DNA from: Epiperipatus broadwayi
Taxonomy: Eukaryota; Onychophora; Udeonychophora; Euonychophora; Peripatidae
DNA length: 64,000 nucleotides
Assembly: GCA_028023455.1 (NCBI GenBank)
Contig: JAQFVV010013077.1
Location: 214,768 to 278,767, forward strand
Direction of reading: 5' to 3'
Shown: positions 24,247 through 33,509 of the stretch, in pieces
Position numbering within the stretch: the first letter of the stretch is position 1
Layout of the letters: every line of letters starts with the position of its first letter
Translations under genes and position numbers: made by a program
Notes under the pieces: model-generated
What the model saw: the letters and a program-made list of their open reading frames with translations, nothing else
What the model was told of the DNA's origin: nothing
Database searches by the model: none

Positions 24247-25004
24247 AGATAGATGGATTATTATTCCAAATTCTACCGCAGAAAGGTATGTTCAGTTTGG
24301 CACAATCAATTAGATATGTATGTACTATGCTAACTGTCAGGGGCAGAGTCTTTTGATGATGTGTCAGTGATATCTTCACTTGGGGAAATAAGCATTGTGC
24401 TGCCTTGCCAGACATCTTCAGCAGACTGATGCAGTCCATCAGAGATATTCTACCAGTATAGTCATTGTTATTCGTCTTTGCTTTCATTTGGTTTTATTGT
24501 GTTATCAATGTTTTTCTTTTTGATGATGGGTATATTTGTCTTATTATTAGTGGATGTGTATCTGTTCTTTTTTCCTAGGGAGTTTTCGTCCTCAGAACTG
24601 GATTGGTGGACAATAGTTGACTTTCTTTTCTTGGTGCTTATTTTATCTAGCATTATATCCATTGGAGCTTCATATTCAGAACTGTTAACAGACTGAGATT
24701 CAACAGTGAGATCCGGGTTTGTTTTTAACTGTCGGTTCTTATTTCTAGTGGATCTAGGAGTCACCGAGATGTTCATATTTCTATTAGATGGATCTTTATT
24801 CATTTTTTGTTTACGAGTAGTCATATTTTCTCTTCTTTGTAAGATGGTAGGGCTTTGTAGGATATGCTTAGTTGTGTCCTCTTTCTCTGAATTGGACTGT
24901 ATGTCTTCACCAAGTAATTGGCTCTTGTCATTTATTTGTGACTCTTGTAGTTTGCTTGTATTATTTAATTCTAATGAATATGTTAATGTATCATCAAGAA
25001 TCAC
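24236..25004 (-). pseudogene. Probable LINE ORF1 region upstream of ORF2
   Basis: Two minus-strand open segments (25004-24468 and 24487-24236) lie directly upstream of the endonuclease and overlap its start by a few bases, as ORF1 and ORF2 do in many LINEs. The first is hydrophilic and low in complexity: rich in Ser, Asn, Lys and Thr, with basic stretches such as TTRKQKMNKD and KKRKST. No zinc knuckle or RRM is evident in it. The second contains KMSGKAAQCLFPQVK. The assignment as ORF1 rests on position and composition, not on a recognised domain. The plus-strand frames here (24478-25011) are shadows. Confidence 0.5.
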
Positions 25005-25011
25005 TGATTGA

Positions 25012-25360
25012 TTTGACTCAAAAGATTGTACAGCTGTGGTAGATGATTGGTGTTTATACTTTTATTATAATTTGTTAAACTAAAATGTCAAATGATGTCA
25101 CAAATAATTACTACAGTATAAAAAAAATCTTTCTAAAGTTGAAAAGTTACAAAAAAAAAAAAAAACATTATTGCCAAGTATTCTATTATAATGTTGTGAA
25201 TATATGTGTTGGGGGGGGGGGGGGGACTGACATTTTTATATTTTGATTTTAAAAAAAAAAAACTGCAACTTGTAGAATGTTTGTTAAAACAAAATTAAAA
25301 AATCACAGGAAAATAAGTGAAACACAGGCTTATTATATACATGTGTCTATATATATGTAA
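25012..25360. other. AT-rich stretch with A- and G-runs
   Basis: Possible 5' flank or UTR of the minus-strand LINE. It contains a G run of about 15 bases at 25211-25225 and several A runs. Confidence 0.4.
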
Positions 25361-25550
25361 AATATAGGGTATATGAGCACAGACTTTCACATGACCCACC
25401 ACTCTCCACTCTATCTAATACCACTCATACACTTAAACACATATATGTTATTTATCTTTTCAACATATATGTGTTTAAGTGTATCCGTGGTATTAGATAG
25501 AGTGGAGAGTGGTGGGTCATGTGAAAGTCTGTGCTCATATACCCTATATT
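25361..25550. repeat. Near-perfect hairpin MITE-like element
   Basis: Arms 25361-25448 and 25464-25550 are complementary with very few differences (outer end aatatagggtatatgagcac). The spacer is about 15 bp. The high arm identity indicates a young insertion or arm homogenisation. The minus-strand open frame across it is incidental. Inner motifs such as 'acacatatat' recur loosely near 27120, 33440 and 39815. Confidence 0.85.
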
Positions 25551-26560
25551 AGGAAAATAAGCTTGTGGAAATTCTATAATTTGTAAAATGAATGTGATTG
25601 GGGGGGGGGTGCTCTTAATTAAAACCTTTTGTTTTAAATGCATTGTATTAGGAATATTAATTTTTTTTAAAAAATCAAAACTAAATTAATACAAAAAAAA
25701 GGTTTTAATCTAAAAAAAAAAGTTTATTATGATGTATAATGACCCCCCCCACCCGCATTGGACTAAATAATTAAACAAATTTTGTAGTAAATACTATGGA
25801 ATTATTACAGTTCCAAAGCACATCAATCATATTTTTATAACTATTCAGTTTTAGTTGCTTCAAGATATAACTAATATAATATATACTTATTTATAATTAT
25901 TAATACTGTAGTAAGTATTATTAAGCTAGACATGGAAGTCTTTTTCATCAACTTGCATGGATCTTTCTGCTTAATAAAATATACCAAGTATGTTTCTATT
26001 ATTGTTGAGGAATTGTTTATTTTTAATATTAAAATAGCAAGGATTTTATTCCCCCCATTTATTACTGGGATAAAAATTGAGACACTTCATTTGTAAAATG
26101 ACATTAAAACATCAAGATATTAATTTGCATTTGCTTTCCGATTAAAAAAAAAAGAAAATAAGCCTTTCATAAAATCATCATCAACCATTATCAATCCACT
26201 GCAGGATGGTCTCTCCAAGTTCAATCCAACTTCTCCGATCTTTAGCTTCTCTTCTCCACAACACCCCTGCACACTTTCTTATTTCAACCATCTATCTCAC
26301 ATGTGGTCTCTTTCTGGGTCTTTTACAATTTCTTAGACTCCAGTTTAAGATTTCATAAAATGTATACAACTAAAAATACATATTTTGTAAAATTTGCACA
26401 GATGTAGATAGCTAGAATTTTCATGTAATTTTTGACACCATGACAATAAAAATATTTTTAAATAAGACCTATTTCAATAATAAATATTTACTTTTATGGA
26501 TTATTTTACTTATTGCATTTATTTAACACCCTTAATTCTATCAATAAACATATGTAATAA
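25551..26560. other. Non-coding stretch
   Basis: AT-rich with G or C runs (about 25597-25609 and 25742-25750). No gene recognised. 26170-26345 is less AT-rich ('caaccattatcaatccactgcagg' and on), but I cannot assign it. Confidence 0.4.
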
Positions 26561-26568
26561 AGGGCATA

Positions 26569-26813
26569 TAACAACTTTATCGCGTGGTGGTGCATAAAAA
26601 GTTTGAGGTACAGAATCAATTCTGACACTTCCTGATCCAAAGTTGGATGCTCTATCAACTACACCAAACTGTGCAGGCAAAAAAATGCTAACAGCTTTAT
26701 TGCTTGAGAGTTCATAAGAAGTTTGACTACCAAAACAGCAAAAGCCAGAATTGATCCTGGAACCTCCCAATCCTACGCTGGCGCTCTACCAACTGCGCCA
26801 AACTGTGTAGGGT
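26569..26813 (-). mobile_element. Two tandem tRNA-derived SINE units (long-tail family)
   Basis: On the minus strand two head-to-tail units are visible. Unit 1 (26813 to about 26680) has A box tttggcgcagttggtagagc and B box aggatcaattctgg. Its tail is caaacttcttatgaactctc followed by aagcaataaagctgttag. Unit 2 (about 26680-26569) has tttggtgtagttgatagagc and agaattgattctg, with tail caaactttttatgcaccacc followed by acgcgataaagttgttat. The two tails match each other and those at 12875-12985 and 13246-13372. Unit 1 is better conserved than unit 2, and its head is close to a real tRNA. The open frame at 26519-26770 is incidental. Confidence 0.75.
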
Positions 26814-26924
26814 ATGGAATAATTTTGCTTGTCAAAATATAAATTATTTTCATGCTTTTAGTTAATGCTCTTTTTGTCGGAAATGAATTATTTTGAGGAA
26901 TATAAATTATTTTTAAATATATTA

Positions 26925-27185
26925 TGGTCCTATATGTGCGAGATCAGAGTGACTTAAGATCAAGATGGATATAACAGTAATATTGGTATCAACAAGGGCT
27001 AATGGGTATTTCCATCATTGGATTTTCAAATGGATAACTGAGGAGGGTGGAGAAGATTGAAGCTTCTCCATTAAAGTTTGAAAGATTGCTATCTTAATAT
27101 AAAATGAGCACTGATTGTATATATGTGTGGAAGATGGTGATCTGGACCAATTGATCATGTGTATCAGTATATTCAATACTAAATA
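26925..27185. repeat. Interspersed repeat D, copy 1
   Basis: It matches 33243-33505 in the same orientation. Shared landmarks: aggtcctat near the start, 'cagagtgactt', 'ttgaagc' before 'tccattaaag', 'ttgctatcttaatataaa', 'tgagcactgattatatatat' and 'ctggaccaa'. The copies are diverged by point changes and small indels. No coding capacity seen. Confidence 0.75.
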
Positions 27186-27452
27186 TGCACATTTAAATTT
27201 ATGGATTAATTTATTTGTTGCATTTACTTAACATACTCACTGTCATCAACTTAATTTGTTATAGAATACTTTTTTGTATTGCTTTGCTAGCTAAAAAGCT
27301 GCCAAATAAATTACATAAATTTTATAGCTGCCTACATTTTATGATATATACATTTTTGTCTGCACCTATGTCCATTTTCCATTTTTCTTACCCAAAAGTA
27401 CATGCAATATCATGAAGTTTAAGTATCATTTCACAAATGGAGTCCTCTCTCG

Positions 27453-27564
27453 GTTGTTTTTTTTTTTTTTCATGTGTCAAAACATGGGCCGGGAAGCGAA
27501 GCCGCAAACCCGGGACAACTGCTTGTAAGGCAGACCACTCGGCCACCAACGCTCTTAGTTGTTT
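27453..27564 (-). mobile_element. Short tRNA-derived SINE with A-tail
   Basis: On the minus strand: head gcgttggtggccgagtggtc (A box), loop-like 'gccttacaagc', B-box-like 'cccgggtttgcgg', then tail tgttttgacacatg followed by an A run of about 14. It is flanked by gttgttt direct repeats (27453-27459 and 27558-27564). It shares the head layout and the 'TTTGACACATG' tail with the insertions at 15973-16072 and 57904-57999. The anticodon-loop-like triplet differs between the three copies. It is retroposed, so not a functional tRNA gene. Confidence 0.8.
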
Positions 27565-28160
27565 CAATGGTTAATGGAAAAAATTCTTTGCTACTTTAAA
27601 AACATTAAGGGCAAACAATCCATTGCTATTTTTAAAACATTTAAGAATTCAATTCTCATTTTTGAAGTTATTAATAATCAAACATTTATTAATTTTATTG
27701 TTGCGGTATAATAAAATACATTTGTCATTAAAATTCTTTTGCCTTTTTTTTTTTTTTTTTACTAAAATATATATATACATTTATACTTTTTTTTTGTAAT
27801 TACATGTCAGATTATTTCCATCATCTAGTATTAATTGTTAGAAGTTTTTAGAAAAATTCAAACTTTATTTAAACTTTCCAAATACCTTCAGCTGTTAGTA
27901 ATAGCACACAGATTAGTACATTAGACAATGTTTCAAGTGGGTATTCCCCTTCCTACATCAGATATTTTTGGCCTGACCAGTGACACTACTAACATGAGAA
28001 TTGAACCAGGAAACATCAGAATTGTGGATAATGAATTTAAACTCTAGCATCATCTTAAATTTGATATTCATGACTGTAATGGTCCCTAGTTCATTTCTCG
28101 TGCTAATATTACCATTGATCGGGTCATGACACCTGAAAAAGAGAAATATCACTAAAAATG
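27565..28160. other. Non-coding AT-rich stretch
   Basis: No gene recognised; poly-T runs at about 27745-27760. The segment 27950-28050 contains a 'ggcctgaccagtgac' motif that recurs in inverse form near 58855 ('gtcactggtcaggcc'), hinting at another dispersed repeat. Confidence 0.4.
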
Positions 28161-28164
28161 TTGG

Positions 28165-28511
28165 ATGATATACCAACTAAACATCACATGATCACCATCT
28201 CTTATGCTTTCACATAACTGTTATCAAAAACAGGCAAAACTCTCCATACAGTAGTGCCACTCAGTGCCAGCCAGAGTAATCAATGGATGCCAGAAGGCTT
28301 GTGCATAAAATCCTAAGATCTAGGTGCAGTGCTCTCAGATCCAAGGCTCCTCACTGATGAAGGCCACAAGCCAGAAACTAGTCTGGGGATATTGGATGAG
28401 TAGGCACTAGATGGGGATTTTATGCACAAACCTTCTGGCATCCATTGATTACTCTGGCTGGCATTGAGTGGCACTACTGTATGGAGAGTTTGCCTCTTAT
28501 GATATACCAAC
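28165..28511 (+). mobile_element. Family A hammerhead-bearing repeat, copy A3, perfect 13 bp duplication
   Basis: The element at 28178-28498 (321 bp) lies between identical 13 bp repeats atgatataccaac (28165-28177 and 28499-28511). It starts taaacatcacatgatcacc and ends ctactgtatggagagtttgc. The first and last ~110 bp are partly inverted copies of each other (catacagtagtgccactcag against its complement). The centre carries an intact hammerhead ribozyme motif. No ORF with a recognisable domain. This is the cleanest family A copy and defines its ends. Confidence 0.88.
28348..28389 (+). ncRNA. Hammerhead ribozyme motif, type I, copy A3 (intact core)
   Basis: Elements in order: stem I strand UCCUCA (28348-28353), core CUGAUGA (28354-28360), stem II GGC-CACAA-GCC (28362-28372), GAAA (28374-28377), then C-UA-GU (28378-28382). 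The last two form a minimal stem III, AC with GU, counting the final A of GAAA. Cleavage-site C is 28383, then UGGGGA (28384-28389). Stem I pairs 6 bp: U-A, G-C, G-U, G-C, G-C, A-U. The bases closing stem II next to the core are A and A rather than the usual G-C pair, a departure that may weaken activity. Self-cleavage would fall after GUC at 28383. Confidence 0.8.
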
Positions 28512-28781
28512 CTGTGTGATAGTACTAAATTTCGAATGTATTTGGGAAATTTAAATAGTGTAAAGTTTGGAATTTTTCTAAAAACATTTAACAATTAATA
28601 TTAGATGATTAACCCAACATATAATTACTACTAAAATGCAATCATCATAGAATTTAAAACAAATATTTTACTTTTGCATACATTTTTTCAGGGTTCTCCT
28701 ATGTGATGCTATCTGGAAGGCATATTATAAAATTCAGATAGAACATAACTATTATAATATCCAAAATTATCTCATCCTAGC

Positions 28782-29248
28782 AACTATGACCTAATAAACA
28801 TCACATAATCACCATTTCCTATGTTTGCTCATAACTGTTATTAAAACAGGCAAAACTTTCAGTGGTGGTTATGGTTATTAAAAAACCAAAGACACCAAAA
28901 TGTGTGGGTACTGAACTGAGTTCAGACCTATATGACTATATAAGCTAATGAGCTTGGATTGAAAATATTATGATGTTTTCAATTTAAGTCTCATAGTTTT
29001 GTAGTTAAGTAGAAATGAAAGGTGGCTGCTGGAGGTTTGCATTATATTCTAAGATCTAGATGCAGTGCTCTCAGATCCAAGGCTCCTCACTGACAAAGTC
29101 CATAAGCCGAAACTAGTCTAGGGATATTGGATGAGTAGGCACTAGACGGGGATTTTATGCACAAGCCTTCTGGCATCCATTGATTACTCTGGCTTGCGCT
29201 GAGTGGCAATACATATAGAGAGTTTTGTCTGTTTTAACTATGACCTAA
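28782..29248 (+). mobile_element. Family A hammerhead-bearing repeat, copy A4, perfect 13 bp duplication
   Basis: The element at 28795-29235 (441 bp) lies between identical 13 bp repeats aactatgacctaa (28782-28794 and 29236-29248). It has the same start (taaacatcacataatcacc) and end (gagagttttgtctgtttt) as the other copies. Its left part contains the segment shared with A1 ('aaaaccaaagacaccaaaatg', 'gaactgagttcagac', 'gctgctggagg'), so A1 and A4 represent the long form and A3 a shorter form. It carries a mutated hammerhead motif at 29084-29124. Confidence 0.85.
29084..29124 (+). ncRNA. Hammerhead ribozyme motif, copy A4 (mutated)
   Basis: UCCUCA, then CUGACAA (the invariant G after N7 has become A), a damaged stem II (GUC against GCC), GAAA, C-UA-GU, C, then UAGGGA. 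Stem I has an A-C mismatch at its second pair. The layout is preserved but the copy is probably inactive. Confidence 0.6.
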
Positions 29249-29607
29249 ACACGTCTAAATCAATTTATTTATTTATTTGTATTAAATTTTATATAATATT
29301 TTATATTTTAAAAAATGTTAAAATTTAAAAATAATTAATTCTTAAGTTGAAATTTGATAATTCAAATAAATATGTTAATATTTAAATATGCACTTTATTA
29401 ATTTACTGTAATTACATTATTCGTTCAATATTTTAAAGTTGTTATGATTCTATATAACATTCACAAAAAATAAATGTAATTAAGCTAATATTTCAATATC
29501 ACTTTCTAAATAGAACAAAAGAATTTTTTCATAATTGGTAGTTTCCGTCCATATAGCGATGCGAATATTGATAATAATCTTTTGATACACCCATGCCGAG
29601 TTTGCAA

Positions 29608-29775
29608 TACACAGAGGCAAAACTCTCCATACAGTAGTGCAATCTAGTGCAAGCCAGAGTAATCAATGGATGCAGGAAGGTTTGTGCATAAAATCCCTAT
29701 CTAGTGCCTACTTATCCAATATCCCCAGACTAGTTTCTAGCTTGTGGAGTGAGGATCCTTGCCTCTATGAAAAAC
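29608..29775 (-). repeat. Family A repeat, copy A5, truncated
   Basis: A partial copy from 'ggcaaaactctccatacagtagtgc' to 'ccagactagtttctagcttgtgg'. The minus strand retains GAAACUAGUC followed by UGGGGA, but the CUGANGA core has been deleted (reads CCUCACUCCACAAGC). No clear target duplication; ends are uncertain. Confidence 0.6.
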
Positions 29776-31435
29776 AGCTTGTGCAAGCATAAAGAATGGT
29801 TATCGTGAGATACTGGTATAATTAGGAATCCTAATTCTATGCTATATTTTCATGACTTTCTAAGAACCTTGTTCAGATTTATCAAAACCTTTCCTTTTCT
29901 ATTTTCAATATTTCAGCAAAATGGAGCAACACATTTCATAATATATTATTTATTTACAAACACAATTACGTAATTCAATATATGTAGTTATTGTGAAGCT
30001 ATTTATTAGTTTCTGATAATCTTCAATTTTATTATAGAGCTGATTTATTTTGAATGTGTAAATTGTTTATCATTGTTATTAAAATATGTGCAGATTCTAA
30101 ACAGACCATCTTCATTCCATTAATGTGATTAACTGTATAAAAAACAAACTCCCTTTACCGATTAGAGCTAGCACCCAACTGCTTTAGATTAAAACTGTTG
30201 TACATTACTGATAAAAGATGTTCTTCTTTTTATATATATATTAAAACGATCTTTGGAATGTTATTGTTAATAAATCAGTGTCCTAACAACATTTTAAAAT
30301 TATCATACCTATGGAAATAGACAATAAAATTCTTTACAAAATAATTTCATTTAAATCCACTCAACCATTAATTTCAGATCAAGCATTTCCTCTACGATCA
30401 ATATTAAAAATAACGACAAACTAAAAATAAATTATATACCCTCTCTATTGCTTAATTTTCTTATTTTATTTTCTGTAAATATGATAACCAACAACAGCAA
30501 TGCTAATTTTCCACGTTTTTGTAAGCTTTTTTCTATTTATATATACATACATTATCTATTCATCCTTTCCCTTCTTTTTTTTTAAATGCAAATGACAAAG
30601 AATAAAAAAATACATATACACAAAAATGCATGTAATTTTGTAATGATAGTCACGTGACAGCTGTTTCTATATATGAAACAACAAACTTGCTTTATTTTAA
30701 TTGTATCGGAGAATTATAAAAAAAAAATTTGAAAATTGATTCTAAAACAATTCAGTTTATTAGAATAGCAATATGAAATGTTCACAGATTTCATATTTGT
30801 ACCTGAAATTACATTCCTATATATTAAAATTTCAATTTCTATATACAAGACAAAATACTTCTCATTCATAAGGTGTTAATTTAAGATTAATTGGATACAC
30901 TTGTGTTATTCTCCAGTTATAGCCAATAATATATATTAGATCTAAGTTAAAAAAAAAAACATGCAATGAAAGTAAGAGATAAGGAATAAACAGACAAATA
31001 TTATGCAGAATCTTGATAATATGAATAAGGAACAGTTCATCACTGAGTCCAAGTGGCTATACATTTAAAAAGAAATATGTTTTTTGACTTTAGTTAGACT
31101 GCAACGGAACTTTGTCCATGATCCATTAACTTTTTTAAATGATAATGGTCCTGAGCACCTATTTTATTCATCAAATCATGCAATTTCGACACCGTCCTCA
31201 AAATCAAATCCATGCTCAAAGAAATCAATATTTTCTTAGCAAAAGTCATAACAAAATCAAGAAGTACTACACAATATGTTGATTTGATTTCCTTGCAATT
31301 ATTGTTTTGCTTTAGAGACTTAGGCAATTTTGTATTGCTAAAGTTATTAATATATAGTGTATCTGAACTTAGTTCAGTCCTATATGAAAGTCTGAAAATT
31401 TCAGATTTTCTATTTAATAGATAACTATTAGATAA
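29776..31435. other. Non-coding stretch
   Basis: No convincing gene. The opposing open frames 31094-31327 (-) and 31212-31424 (+) overlap each other and have no recognisable domain or splice context; I treat both as chance frames. Confidence 0.4.
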
Positions 31436-31436
31436 A

Positions 31437-31548
31437 TGCTGGGGCTTGACTTGGACACTGATGACAGCCAGAGCTAGAAACCGGTCTGAGGATAGAGATA
31501 TTCAGAAAAGCTTGTTAAGAGCTATTAGCATGCTCATTATATAAAATA
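31437..31548 (+). mobile_element. Family B hammerhead element, copy B2
   Basis: Related to B1 (20450-20549) in the opposite orientation. Shared: cactgatgacagccagagct, agaaac, gatattcagaaaagctt and gttaagagctattag. It contains the hammerhead motif at 31453-31491. I could not define a clean target duplication, so the ends are approximate. No coding capacity. Confidence 0.7.
31453..31491 (+). ncRNA. Hammerhead ribozyme motif, copy B2
   Basis: Core CUGAUGA (31458-31464), stem II AGC-CAGA-GCU (31466-31475), GAAA (31477-31480), ACC/GGU stem III with essentially no loop (CCGGU, 31481-31485), cleavage-site C at 31486, then UGAGG. The catalytic core and GUC site are intact. The 5' strand of stem I reads GGACA instead of CCUCA, so only two pairs form there; copy B1 has the CCUCA that would pair with the UGAGG seen here. 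Confidence 0.72.
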
Positions 31549-32054
31549 TGTTTTAGCATATGATTTGCAGCATTATAAATAGTGGCAGCATTAACTCATA
31601 ATGTATTACTCTGAATACAATCATCGATTACCACACAACTTCTGGATGCTTCCCATTCTTTTACATATTCCTCTAGCAGATATCAGAAACTTTTTCACAT
31701 AATAAGTATTAAAAATTTGATAGTCAGTTTGGAATTGCCATTAATTGAAGATTTAGTTTCACTACTTAAGACACATCTCAGACCAAGATACCCCTTTTGG
31801 ATGAAACCAAGAATCTGCAATCAAAGAATTATGATATAAAAAATGGAAGTCATATGCTAGTTCAAATAATTTTTCCCAAATCGAACAATAACGCCAGTTG
31901 GATTTGTTTTTCATAAATGCAACTGGGTCTCATCAGCAGATTCTGGACAACTCGTGGTCATTCTGTTCATCTGCTTCATATATGGAATTTATCAGCCACT
32001 GATCTATACAAATGTAATCAAATACAAATCATGAACTAGATAATTAATGAATGC

Positions 32055-32142
32055 TGAAACTATGGCTTCAGTGGTAGAATTGAAAGCCTTGATAATATCA
32101 CTAATGATTCTAGTTCCGGGTTGAATCTCTAGATTCCTTTAT
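32055..32142 (+). repeat. Possible tRNA-Gly-like SINE head
   Basis: 'ggcttcagtggtagaatt' resembles a tRNA-Gly A-box region and 'ttccgggttgaatctc' resembles a B box about 50 bases later. No matching acceptor stem, tail or target duplication was found, so this is tentative. Confidence 0.35.
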
Positions 32143-32789
32143 GTTATTTTGTTAATATAATTGAGGGGTTAAAAAAATCTGTGCACTAAATAGGTGATTT
32201 TCATAACTAGACAAATAAAAAAAATAACATTCTGATCTTGCTTTTCATGCATCAGATTTCAAACAAAATAAAATGTTAAACCCTTTCACTAAAAACTAAG
32301 TGGAATTAAGCAACTTATTACGAATGCAGACGAAAGTCATAATAGAATGCAAAAAAATAATAATTCAAATGAATAATTATAGCACTAAAGTCTTTTTTTT
32401 AACTTCATTATTGCTAAAAACTTGAGAAATCAATATATACTAGATGGTTATAATTACTAAATCTGTATCCAATGCTTGCCTATAGCTTTGTTAAAAGTTT
32501 GACTTAGATGTAGTCTAGGATATGTGAAGTATCATTGGATATAAATTTACTAAAGCATTATCATTTAATATTGAATTTTAAAACAATGTTCTAACCAAAT
32601 GAGTTATTCTAATAAAGGCTATCTATTAATTATGTGACTGTGCTATTTTTTGCTATTTAAAAGATAATTTACAAAATGTACTTAATGTTTTGAATGGAAT
32701 TATTTAAAGATTTTATTTTTAGTAATTAATGTTCTAAAACTAAAGTTCTTTATCAGCCAGTGATGGAAGAAAAAATCTCATCAACTTGA

Positions 32790-33120
32790 GAAGGAAATAA
32801 TTATTGCAACTAAGTTAGCAGTATATGGAGTTGTTATTTTACCTAATATAATGCAAGAAACTGAGACTTGGATATTCTAATAACACAATGTAAAGACATT
32901 AGAAAAGTTGCATTTGAGGATGCTCTGTGAGATTTTAAAAATACAATGGCAAATCATAAAACCAATCAATATGATTATCAACTCGCTGGATGTGACACTG
33001 TTGGATCCACTGTTATGCAATCACACCGTTGGATTGCCTATGTAAAATGAATAAACAATAGAACTTCCTAAAAGAATGTTTCACGGTAAACTTGAACATG
33101 GTTTTTCATGGGATAAAACT
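32790..33120 (+). pseudogene. 3' fragment of a LINE reverse transcriptase (RTE-like)
   Basis: Two frame-broken but ordered segments match the C-terminal region of RTE-type LINE proteins. LRMLCEILKIQWQ lies near 32919-32957 (family pattern: LR-x-x-LGI-x-W) and LPKRMFHGKLEHG near 33065-33105 (family pattern: RLP-x-x-x-L-x-GEL). A preceding YGVVILPNIMQETETW (about 32825-32875) fits the LYGSETW motif. Stops are present. Repeat D (33243-33505) follows about 120 bp downstream; it might be the 3' UTR of this LINE family, since another copy stands alone at 26925. Confidence 0.6.
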
Positions 33121-33242
33121 CCATCTACATTATAAGGATTACCTCAAATACTCATACCTGGGGCTTAATTGCAAATATAGGTGATCTGAACTCAGTCCAC
33201 ACATTAAGCTTGCATCCTGTCCATCTCTCTTCATGTATTTAA

Positions 33243-33505
33243 ATAGATTAGGTCCTATACATGAGGTGTCAGAGTGACTTTGAGGTCAGCATGGGCATGG
33301 CAATAATAATGGCATCAGTATGGGATTTAGGGTTTTCATCATCAGATTTTCAATGGTATGGATGGCTGAAAAGTTGGAGTAGATTGAAGCCTGTCCATTA
33401 AAGAATGAAGATTTGCTATCTTAATATAAACTGAGCACTGATTATATATATGTGTGTGGAAGATGATAATCTGGACCAACTGGTAAGTGCTGGTTTAGCA
33501 TGAAC
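33243..33505. repeat. Interspersed repeat D, copy 2
   Basis: Direct-orientation match to 26925-27185 over most of its length, including 'tgagcactgattatatatat' and 'ctggacca'. It lies just downstream of the LINE 3' fragment. Confidence 0.75.
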
Positions 33506-33509
33506 TATG

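Noticed and set aside
29700-29745. Hammerhead motif in copy A5
   Set aside because: GAAA, stem III and GUC followed by UGGGGA remain, but the CUGANGA core is deleted, so I did not list it as a ribozyme.
31094-31424. Overlapping opposite-strand frames near a family B element
   Set aside because: Mutually antisense, no domain, no splice context; lengths are near what chance allows here.
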